This document shows positions 7,016-13,035 of a DNA stretch of 13,035 nt, in pieces; position 1 is the stretch's first letter; each line of letters opens with the position of its first letter. This DNA is from Akkermansia sp. (GTDB lineage Bacteria > Verrucomicrobiota > Verrucomicrobiia > Verrucomicrobiales > Akkermansiaceae): assembly GCA_020047775.1 (NCBI GenBank), contig JAIFNK010000152.1, forward strand, positions 1 to 13,035. Reading direction: 5' to 3'. Made by a program: the position numbers and the translations under genes. A model generated the notes under the pieces. The model did no database searches, was not told the DNA's origin, and worked only from the letters and a program-made list of their open reading frames with translations.

Positions 7016-7381
7016 ATGCCCAAAGGCCGCCCCACAGATTCACCGCGCACCGAATTCGGCACGCGCCTCGTCGAGCTGCGTGAAAAACGCGGCCTCACTC
7101 AAAGCCAGGTCGCCGAATCACTCGGCGTCTCCACCCGCGCTTATGCGTTCTGGGAACGCAAGCCGGTCGCGCTCCGCGCCGAACAAATAGCCAAGCTCGC
7201 CGACATCTTCGAGGTGTCCGCCGATGTGATTGTCGGGCGGAACGCTCCCGCGCCGAAGCGCAACGGGCCGAAGGGCAAACTCGAAAAACTCTTTGAAGTG
7301 GCGAGGGATCTTCCGCGCTCACAGCAGGAAAAAATCACCGCGTTCCTGGAGCCGTTCGTCAACGAACACGCCTCGGCGTAG
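7016..7381 (+). CDS. XRE-family helix-turn-helix regulator
   Basis: 121 residues from the ATG at 7016 (MPKGRPTDSP). ATGs at 6977 and 6998 are in frame, but the extra residues are non-conserved-looking and the upstream bases seem regulatory. The HTH_3/Cro-type domain spans about residues 11-65: FGTRLVELREKRGLTQSQVA, then ESLGVSTRAYAFWERKP and AEQIAKLADIFEVSADVIVG. The linker is basic (PKRNGPKGK). The C-terminal helix (FEVARDLPRSQQEKITAFLE) may drive dimerisation. Such proteins are the usual repressors at the head of phage-like and integrative elements. It is transcribed away from the primase operon with a perfect dyad between them, so it most likely represses that operon and perhaps itself. 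It is the only confident plus-strand gene in the window. Its 3' end is followed by a pyrimidine-rich sequence resembling the one after the integrase. Confidence 0.88.
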   Translation: MPKGRPTDSPRTEFGTRLVELREKRGLTQSQVAESLGVSTRAYAFWERKPVALRAEQIAKLADIFEVSADVIVGRNAPAPKRNGPKGKLEKLFEVARDLPRSQQEKITAFLEPFVNEHASA

Positions 7382-7400
7382 CCTGCCGCCTTTTCCTCTT

Positions 7401-7418
7401 AGCCGCTTTGGCTCTTTT
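7401..7418 (+). terminator. Weak possible terminator after the XRE gene
   Basis: AGCC-GCTTT-GGCT followed by CTTTTG, 19 bases after the regulator stop. The stem is only 4 bp, so transcription may well continue into the hairpin-rich region. Confidence 0.2.
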
Positions 7419-7441
7419 GATCGAGGGTGGGGCCGTGCGGA

Positions 7442-7470
7442 GCGGGGTGAGCTATTTTGCGACACCCCGC
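7442..7470 (+). repeat. 8-bp inverted repeat (hairpin)
   Basis: GCGGGGTG and CACCCCGC form a perfect 8-bp stem around a 13-base AT-richer loop. It is the first strong hairpin of the noncoding block. No T-run follows. Confidence 0.5.
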
Positions 7471-7630
7471 GCCGCTGCGGCCAAGGGCGGGGGATGGCTG
7501 GGGTTGATGCAGATGGCGCGTTGAAGCCACGAACGAATGCCGCTAACAGATAACGGCCTGAGCCATGCTTGCCCAGCCGACTTCGCCCGGCACCCGAGGA
7601 ATCGCGGCGACTCCCCCGCTCCGGTGCAGG

Positions 7631-7675
7631 GGTTTTGCAAAGCCGGTGAACACCGGATTTTGCGGACGCAAAACC
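7631..7675 (+). repeat. Overlapping hairpins with alternative pairing
   Basis: CCGGTG-AA-CACCGG (7643-7656) is followed directly by TTTTGCG-GA-CGCAAAA (7658-7673). The GCAAAACC at 7668-7675 can instead pair with GGTTTTGC at 7631-7638 and enclose the first hairpin. The two pairings exclude each other. Confidence 0.5.
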
Positions 7676-7690
7676 GATAGGCGCTCTTTG

Positions 7691-7816
7691 CCACCGGAGG
7701 GCGCGGGGTCAAGCGTTCCCGCAGGAACGACCAAGCTGCACGGAGCGACGATAGGAGCGGAGGAAGCGCCGGGAGTGACGAGGACAACGCTTGACGCCGT
7801 TAGCGCCCGGAGGTGG
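7691..7816. repeat. Imperfect 126-bp inverted repeat
   Basis: Three stem blocks pair in order: CCACC (7691) with GGTGG (7812), GGGCGC (7699) with GCGCCC (7803), and GTCAAGCGTT (7708-7717) with AACGCTTGAC (7786-7795). They enclose a 68-base loop. A local hairpin CGTTCC-CGCA-GGAACG (7714-7729) competes with the inner block. The right arm contains GTTAGCG (7799-7805), whose complement CGCTAAC lies at 7541-7547. Confidence 0.5.
7741..7752 (+). repeat. Direct repeat CGGAGCGACGAT, copy 1
   Basis: Repeated at 8280-8291. Each copy is followed by GTTAGCGC (7799 and 8308) and CCGGAGG (7807 and 8319) in the same order but at different spacing. This suggests two diverged copies of one larger unit. Confidence 0.45.
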
Positions 7817-8120
7817 CTGCGCGAGCGTGCGACGCCGACGACATGTTAGAGATTCCCGAAGCGCTTTCCTGACGCGCCGCGTCGGGAGTCTTCGGGGGGC
7901 CGGAGGCATGATGTGAGGAACGAACATGATGCCGCAGGCCGGGGCGCGGAGCTTCTTTGCGGTTGGGGGTGGGCGGCGAGGCGGGCGGCGGTGGAGCGGA
8001 GCGGAACCGGGGGGGCGGGAACCGCCGCCCGCCTGGCCGTGGGGCATGTAGTGGCCGGAGCTTGCGAGGATAACGAGCCTCATGTCGTGCTGGCGCGGGG
8101 GCTGCCTGCCGGAGGGTACT

Positions 8121-8224
8121 TGTGACTGCGTGGTAATGCGGAGTGCGGGGCGGCATGGGGGGACCCGCTTGCGGGGGGACCCATGACGGGGGCGGGCACT
8201 CCGCATTACACCGCGCACGTCACA
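8121..8224 (+). repeat. 104-bp imperfect palindrome with CUUG-capped tip
   Basis: The strongest block is GTAATGCGGAGTGC (8133-8146) with GCACTCCGCATTAC (8196-8209), 14 bp perfect. The stem continues outward as TGCG/CGCA and TGTGAC/GTCACA with small bulges. Inside, CATGGG (8154) pairs with CCCATG (8180). The tip is CCCG-CTTG-CGGG (8164-8175), whose loop matches the stable G(CUUG)C tetraloop. Two GGGA stretches face each other as a symmetric internal loop. Several nested, coaxial stems favour a real fold over chance. Confidence 0.6.
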
Positions 8225-8279
8225 TGGCACCGTAGGCTAGCAGAACCCGTGACAGCACGCAGCGGGATGTTTGGTGGGG

Positions 8280-8291
8280 CGGAGCGACGAT
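8280..8291 (+). repeat. Direct repeat CGGAGCGACGAT, copy 2
   Basis: Second copy of the 7741-7752 repeat. The distance to the following GTTAGCGC is 16 bases here against 46 in copy 1, so this unit is shortened or the first one is expanded. Confidence 0.45.
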
Positions 8292-8346
8292 CTTCCGGGA
8301 GGGAGTTGTTAGCGCGGGCCGGAGGGACTTTTCAGTGTGCGAGGCA

Positions 8347-8520
8347 CTAACGATTGGTGAAGTAAATCACAATTGCAGTGACGACAAAAGCGAACACTCC
8401 GATTGATGCAGCAAGTGACAACACGAAAGAGAGCTTGTTAGGAATCTGAGGGCGGCCTCTTATGAATTCGAGGACTAGATACCAAACGAGTGCGGCAATA
8501 AGTAGGTGCAGCGGATTCAT
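8347..8520 (-). CDS. Small two-helix membrane protein, candidate immunity partner of the RHS tip
   Basis: 57 residues from the ATG at 8520 (MNPLHLLIAALVWYLVLEF). An ATG at 8535, five codons upstream, is possible, but the chosen start overlaps the RHS stop as ATGA, the classic sign of coupled translation. There are two hydrophobic helices (about residues 4-19 and 34-54) joined by a basic loop with RGRPQIPNK; the C-terminus is FTNR. It would sit in the inner membrane as a hairpin. I do not recognise a family. Position directly behind the toxin-bearing end of an RHS gene suggests an immunity protein, and a membrane location would suit a toxin that acts on the membrane. The sequence is about 45 percent GC, lower than the RHS core. 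A lipid- or protein-anchoring accessory is an alternative. Confidence 0.65.
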   Translation of the reverse strand: MNPLHLLIAALVWYLVLEFIRGRPQIPNKLSFVLSLAASIGVFAFVVTAIVIYFTNR

Positions 8521-11500
8521 TCTGATTCCCCCCAAAGATAGAGTCCGCCAAGGCCAAGGCCTCCACCAAGAGCCGTTGCTTCCAGTCCTTGTTGAATAGG
8601 ATGTTTGGCAGGATCAAAAATGAGTCCGTTAGCTCCGATGTTTCGTGTCCGAATATCGTTGAATGGAGTCCGCAATCTTACCGAGCCACGCGCCCATGTG
8701 GACCAAAAGTTACCCGGTGTGTATTGACCCGCATCGCGCATCACCAGCTTGCCGTTTTTATAGAGGTGGCTCGGTGCCATATCGCCAAGCCTATTCAAGG
8801 CCTTGGCTTGAGCATTTAGCGAGCCTCCTCCCCACCAACGCATCAGTGCATTTGCATCTGGGTTTACTTCCTTTACCCAGTAATTTCCTACCTGTTTGAT
8901 TCGGGTTCCTTCGGCTCGAATCATCCAGCCTCCGGGACCTCCGCCCCTCATCCCCACCCTTGCAACATCGTCAGCAACCCCGCCAACTCTACCGACTGGC
9001 AGGAACACCATGGCGGTGGCAAAGGCGCGTTCGCCCGGAGTGACTTCTGCTAGACCGAAACCGCCGCCGTTGTTCCAACTATTCCAAGTCACGGCATTTC
9101 CGGTGGTCACGTCGGTCGCCGCCCCCGCGCTGATTAAGAATGCTGCAACATCAAACGGAGCATCTAAAAACTCTCTCAACTTGTAGGGTGCGGAATTCTG
9201 ATCGGCGGTGGCCTTGTCGTTCACCGCACGTTCGGCGTTCCGCAGTTGGATCGCGGCTCCCGCATTGGCGGCGATCATCGGCGCGTATTCCGCGAGTTTG
9301 GCGGTCATCCACGCATCCTTGTAGCCGCCGAAAGATCTTTCGCCGCTGAGTCCCGCACCGGCTGCGATCATTTTCCATTCCCGGCTGCCGTCGCTTTGGG
9401 CTTGGCCGATGGCGGTTTCAATGGCTCTGGTCACATTTCGGATCGAATCTTCCCCGCCGTCTCCGGCGACTTTGATTCCAGCGGTTTCCGCGTCAACCTG
9501 CTTGGCCATGAGCAGGCTGCGGGCGGCGTTGGGATCACCTTTGGCAATGTCGAGGATGATCTGGCCGATTGCTGTTAGGTTACCTTTTCCGTCGAGCGCG
9601 ACTTTGGCGAGGCCATTGACATCGACGTAGTTAATCGGATCCCCGCCGGTGTATTGATACAGGTTGATCGACTCGCTTTCGCCGAGCGGCTCGCGGGAGA
9701 GCCATTGGCCAGTGATTGGATCATAGAAGCGATGGAGGTAACAATAGAGGCCGGTTTCCTGGTCGTAGTATTTTGTTTGAAAGCGGAACGGGCAGCTTTG
9801 GGCGTTGGGGCCTCGGGCGTAGATGAGTTCTCCGAAGGGGCCGTAGGCGTATTCGGCGACCAGGGTGGCTACATTGTCAATGAGGGTGGCGAGACCTGTG
9901 ACGTGGCCGGTGCCGTCGTAGAGCGGATAGAGGTCGGTGTTGTTGTTGCCTTTGGTTTCGCGGATGAGGAGTAGTCCGCCCGCGCCGCCGGCTCCGCCGT
10001 GAGTTTCGCTGATGTCGGGTCCCCAGACATACTTTCGCTCTAACATGGTGAGGCCGCTGGGGAGTTGGTGGCGTTCGTAGATGAGGTCGTTGCCATCGTA
10101 TAGGAAGGTGATGATGGTTTTCTGGGCGATGACTCCGTTTTTCCAGCGGTTGACTTTTTTGCTGAACCTCCTGTTCTGGGAGTCGTAGGCGTGGGTGATG
10201 TCGTAACCTTGAAGGGCGGAGTGATGGTTTTTGGTGCGGGCGCGGACGAGGTTGTTTTTGGCGTCCCAGCCGTAGTTCCAGAGGGCGGAGGATTCGCGGT
10301 TTCCGGCGGCGTCGTAGGTGAAGGTTTCTTGGACGGGCGGGATGTAGGTGGCTCCGTTTTGCTCGGCTTTGGCATCGGGGAAGGCTCCGGGGTCGCCTTG
10401 GCCGGGGAGGACGGCGAGGGTGTTCCAAGGGACCCAGCCGCCTTGGGCACCGGGGGATGGGATGGGGTGCTCGTGGCTGCCGCTGAAGTTGGGGATGGCG
10501 GTGCCGTTGAACCAGACTTGTGCGCTGGGGGCAGCGGAGATTTTGAGGGTTTTGTGTTGGGTGTTTTCCCAATCCAGCGTGCGGTTGAGGATGTCTGCGT
10601 AGTTATTTGAACCGAGGTGGTTTTTCCGGCGGCCGATGGCGTCGAATTGATAGGAAAAATTGCCAAGGGAAGGGTGATTGGCATTGGATAATTGGCCATT
10701 GGTATAAGCATAAGTCCACTGGCCGCCGGCGGTGGCGCATTTGAGGCGGCGGCCTTTGGGATCGAAGGATTCTGCGGGGGCGTTCGGGGCGATCAGGTAG
10801 TCGAACGACGGTGCTCCGCTGAGTGTGCTTCCGGCGTATTCAATTCTTCCGCCCATGCCGCGTTGCCAGGTCTGGGTGACGGCGGGGACGAAGTTACCGG
10901 AGGCGTTGCCCCATTGGAAGCCGGTGATTTGGCGGGCGGCGTTGCGATCTATGATGATTTTGAGGTTTCCGCTGGCGAGGGCTGAGACTTCGCCGGAGAC
11001 GCCAATAGGGGATTTTGAGGCGGAGTGAATGAGGGTGTTTCCTCGCCAAAGTTCGAATCCGGTGTCGCGCCCGTAGTCATCAAGGCCCTTGACGACCTTG
11101 TATCCGGCGAGCGGGCCGGAGTTCCAGGTGCTTTGCTTGAGCCTGCCATTCTGATAGATAAGTGATCTTGCGCCGGAATTGTCGCCGATTTCATCAAGCC
11201 GTCCGGCGCGGTCGTGGTGGTAGGCTTCCAAGATAGAGGGGATGGTGAAGGAGTCGGTTCCTTGACCTGAGGTGACGGAGGGCCAGGTGGCGGATTTTAG
11301 ATCCTTCGCGCCATCGTTGCTGTAGTCGAAGATGATACTTCCGCCACGGGCGAGGGTGATGGTGTGGAGCAGTCCGCCGGGGTGGTATTGGCGGGAGTCG
11401 CCAGCAATCCCTAAGCCGGTCGCTGGATCTACAGCGTAGTTTTTGGCCAAAGGAACTCCGGCGGCGTTCTGCGCGACTTGTGTAGTCGCTCCGGTGGTGG

Positions 11501-13035
11501 GCTTGATGGTGTGATTGAAGCCGCTGCCGCTGGTGGTGAGTTTCTCGGTCTTGCCGATGATGTCTGGGCCGCTGATGCTTTGCTCTGTGCCGTCGAGCTT
11601 GGTGATGTGGGTGGTGCCATCGACGGTGAGGGTTTCGGTGCCGCCGCTGATGCCGTGGTCGCCGAGGATGTTGCCCCTGCCGGGGGCGGTGAGGCTGGCG
11701 AGGGTGCCGTCGTTGTTGAAGGATGCGCTGTGGGTGTCTCCTCCGGCGGTGAAGGAAACGGCGGCCAGCGAGCCGGCGGCATTCCATGTGGGGCTGAGGG
11801 TGGCGGTGGGGATGCCGGTGCCTGATAGAGTGGAGGTGGTGGTGAGGCCGAGGTTGTTGAAGGATTCCGTCTTGCTCCAGCCTTTGGTGGAGGAGGTGGT
11901 GACGGTCTTGCTGGTGTAGTTAGGGCTGCGGGTGATGGTTTCCTCGCTGCCGTTGATGGTGGTGGAGGTTTCGTTTCCGTTAGGATTCCATGTGGTGCGG
12001 AGGATTTCGCGCAGGCCGCTGTCTTCGGTGAGTTTGAGGGTGGTGACGAGTTTGCCGCCCGAAGCGGTGGTGGTGCTTTCCACGTAGCGGTCGCCGGTGC
12101 CGAGGGTGCCGCTGCCGTCCACGTCGATGCCGCTGCGGGTGATACTGCCGGAGGAGTCGTAGGGATCGGATTCGGTGATGGTTTTGCGGCCGGTGGGGTC
12201 GGTGATGCGGATGCGTTTGAGGGTGGAATCGGGATCGCTGTGGAGGATGTTGGTGGTGCCTTTGGCGGTTTCGGTCTTGCGGAGGCGGCCCCAGGCATCG
12301 GTCCAGGTGGTCTGATAGGCGGCGGACTGGCCGGAGCATGCGCTCTGGGTTTTGAGCAGTCCGTTTTCCACGCTCAGGGCGCTGCCATCGGTGCCGCCGA
12401 AGGGGATGGTGGGGCCGGAGCTGCTGGCGGCGGTGCCGTCGTCACTGCGGATGGAGGCTTGATAGGTGCCTAGCAGGGTGGAGCGGGTGATGGCGGTACT
12501 GCTGCTGCCGTGGTTGAGGCCGAGATTGTCGGTGACGCCATTCCAGGTGGTGTTGGAGGCGGTCAGACGCCCGAGAGCGTCGCGGGTGTCGGTGAGGGAG
12601 CCGCTGGCTCCGCCGCTGATGGTGGCGGTGGTGCTGAAGGCGGTGTAGGTGTTGGTGGAGATGATCCCGTTGGTAGTTAATTTCCCGAGGCGGCCCAATA
12701 CATCGAAATTTTCAAACTTTGATGCGATTCCGAGGTAACCGGTGTGCGTGGAAAGACGGGAGAGATTGCTGGCATAGTCCCATGTAGAGCTGAGACCCGT
12801 TTGGTAGTCGGTGCTCTTTTTGGGCATCCCCCAAGAGGTCATGTTGGCGAAGGCTGCTCCTCCTGTCTTGACCGTGCCGCCCTGGATGACAAACGACTCG
12901 GTCTGGGTGGGATGTCCGCGGGTGTTGACGTTTTGGACGAGCTTGGTCCCGCGACTGACCGAGCTGCCGGAAAGCAGTCCTTCTTCCAGCGTGAGGATGT
13001 ATGAGCCATCGCCACTGGCATTCCAGTCATAGGTT
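8517..13035 (-). CDS. Large RHS/YD-repeat polymorphic toxin (5' end outside the window)
   Basis: 1505 codons are visible and the frame is open to the right edge, so the gene begins outside; the ATG at 12842 is internal. The first 1100 or so visible residues are YD-type repeats rich in Gly, Ser, Thr and Asn (FTYDAAGNRE, YAYGPFGELIYARG and others), which form the hollow beta-shell that packages the toxin. The core ends at about visible residue 1143 with RFYDPITGQWLSREPLGE and GGDPINYVDVNGLA, the place where the tip is usually cut off. About 360 private residues follow. They are Ala/Gly-rich at first and then carry GNYWVKEVNPDANALMRWW, a YTPGNFWSTWARGSVRLRTP segment, GANGLIFDPAKHPIQQGLE and a final glycine-zipper-like stretch (ATALGGGLGLGGLYLWGESE). 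The toxin activity is unknown; the hydrophobic glycine-rich end suggests membrane action. A two-helix membrane protein overlaps the stop. Confidence 0.9.
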   Translation of the reverse strand, partial: TYDWNASGDGSYILTLEEGLLSGSSVSRGTKLVQNVNTRGHPTQTESFVIQGGTVKTGGAAFANMTSWGMPKKSTDYQTGLSSTWDYASNLSRLSTHTGYLGIASKFENFDVLGRLGKLTTNGIISTNTYTAFSTTATISGGASGSLTDTRDALGRLTASNTTWNGVTDNLGLNHGSSSTAITRSTLLGTYQASIRSDDGTAASSSGPTIPFGGTDGSALSVENGLLKTQSACSGQSAAYQTTWTDAWGRLRKTETAKGTTNILHSDPDSTLKRIRITDPTGRKTITESDPYDSSGSITRSGIDVDGSGTLGTGDRYVESTTTASGGKLVTTLKLTEDSGLREILRTTWNPNGNETSTTINGSEETITRSPNYTSKTVTTSSTKGWSKTESFNNLGLTTTSTLSGTGIPTATLSPTWNAAGSLAAVSFTAGGDTHSASFNNDGTLASLTAPGRGNILGDHGISGGTETLTVDGTTHITKLDGTEQSISGPDIIGKTEKLTTSGSGFNHTIKPTTGATTQVAQNAAGVPLAKNYAVDPATGLGIAGDSRQYHPGGLLHTITLARGGSIIFDYSNDGAKDLKSATWPSVTSGQGTDSFTIPSILEAYHHDRAGRLDEIGDNSGARSLIYQNGRLKQSTWNSGPLAGYKVVKGLDDYGRDTGFELWRGNTLIHSASKSPIGVSGEVSALASGNLKIIIDRNAARQITGFQWGNASGNFVPAVTQTWQRGMGGRIEYAGSTLSGAPSFDYLIAPNAPAESFDPKGRRLKCATAGGQWTYAYTNGQLSNANHPSLGNFSYQFDAIGRRKNHLGSNNYADILNRTLDWENTQHKTLKISAAPSAQVWFNGTAIPNFSGSHEHPIPSPGAQGGWVPWNTLAVLPGQGDPGAFPDAKAEQNGATYIPPVQETFTYDAAGNRESSALWNYGWDAKNNLVRARTKNHHSALQGYDITHAYDSQNRRFSKKVNRWKNGVIAQKTIITFLYDGNDLIYERHQLPSGLTMLERKYVWGPDISETHGGAGGAGGLLLIRETKGNNNTDLYPLYDGTGHVTGLATLIDNVATLVAEYAYGPFGELIYARGPNAQSCPFRFQTKYYDQETGLYCYLHRFYDPITGQWLSREPLGESESINLYQYTGGDPINYVDVNGLAKVALDGKGNLTAIGQIILDIAKGDPNAARSLLMAKQVDAETAGIKVAGDGGEDSIRNVTRAIETAIGQAQSDGSREWKMIAAGAGLSGERSFGGYKDAWMTAKLAEYAPMIAANAGAAIQLRNAERAVNDKATADQNSAPYKLREFLDAPFDVAAFLISAGAATDVTTGNAVTWNSWNNGGGFGLAEVTPGERAFATAMVFLPVGRVGGVADDVARVGMRGGGPGGWMIRAEGTRIKQVGNYWVKEVNPDANALMRWWGGGSLNAQAKALNRLGDMAPSHLYKNGKLVMRDAGQYTPGNFWSTWARGSVRLRTPFNDIRTRNIGANGLIFDPAKHPIQQGLEATALGGGLGLGGLYLWGESE

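Larger units (their letters stand above)
7382..8340. other. Hairpin-rich noncoding region, candidate structured RNA
   Basis: About 960 bases without a convincing gene. The open frames here, of which the longest is a minus frame at 7709-8230, are Arg/Pro-rich shadows of high GC. The stretch contains many inverted repeats: 7442-7470, 7631-7675, 7691-7816, 7714-7729, 7873-7891 and 8121-8224. It also has a direct 12-mer repeat (7741-7752 and 8280-8291). Where pairing is imperfect, U-G wobbles fall on the plus strand (in CCTGACGCGCCGCGTCGGG, and 8131 with 8213), which weakly favours an RNA in the regulator's direction. Alternatives are a replication origin for the primase module or a clustered intergenic repeat. 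Confidence 0.4.

Noticed and set aside
7709..8230. A 173-codon minus-strand open frame in the hairpin-rich block
   Set aside because: Its product is dominated by Arg, Pro, Ser and His, with no domain or regular hydrophobic pattern, as expected for a chance frame in very GC-rich DNA; other strands and frames here look the same.
7382..8340. CRISPR array or tRNA gene in the noncoding block
   Set aside because: No regularly spaced identical repeats, and no cloverleaf with a T-loop could be found by eye.
1..13035. GTTAG/CTAAC words appear often (about 25 by eye)
   Set aside because: My rough expectation from base composition is about 17, so the excess is small and spread over genes on both strands; not enough to call an uptake or binding motif.

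Overview
The window suggests a GC-rich, Gram-negative environmental bacterium. Verrucomicrobiota is my best guess: the long RHS/YD-repeat protein, the primase-integrase island and the near absence of clear Shine-Dalgarno sequences fit. The taxon is an inference, not something I can prove. Most coding is on the minus strand, so the biological reading order runs from right to left.

Right part (8347-13035): a very large RHS/YD-repeat protein enters from beyond the right edge. It ends in the usual RHS core border followed by a private C-terminal tip of about 360 residues, which is the expected place for a toxin. A 57-residue protein with two membrane helices overlaps its stop codon as ATGA. It is the natural candidate for the immunity partner.

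Middle-right (7382-8340): about 960 bases with no convincing gene but unusually many inverted repeats. These include a 104-bp imperfect palindrome (8121-8224) with a CUUG tetraloop at its tip and a 126-bp one (7691-7816). I read it as a structured noncoding region: an RNA, an origin, or a recombination or repeat element.

Centre (2059-7413): a compact mobile-element-like module. A plus-strand XRE-type regulator (7016-7381) faces a minus-strand operon made of an 81-aa protein, a 129-aa protein and a 963-aa primase-ATPase (CHC2 zinc finger, Toprim, P-loop ATPase, winged helix). A tyrosine recombinase follows. A perfect dyad sits in the divergent promoter region. Between recombinase and primase lies a 9-6-9 inverted repeat surrounded by repeated CGAAG words, which looks like a recombinase site. 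The two outermost genes are followed on their own strands by nearly the same pyrimidine-rich sequence ending in TTAGCCGC, a candidate for the element ends.

Left part (376-2034): a displaced, core-less RHS tip. A signal-peptide-like start is joined directly to the last piece of an RHS core. An in-frame TAA then separates it from a 172-aa toxin-like domain (LTPHHMPQ motif) in the same frame, and a 102-aa probable immunity protein follows. The first 375 bases hold no confident gene.

Together this looks like a polymorphic-toxin RHS locus with a main gene on the right and an orphan tip/immunity pair on the left, separated by a replicating, integrating island and a hairpin-rich noncoding block. 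The toxin and immunity ends are visibly less GC-rich than the RHS core and the primase.
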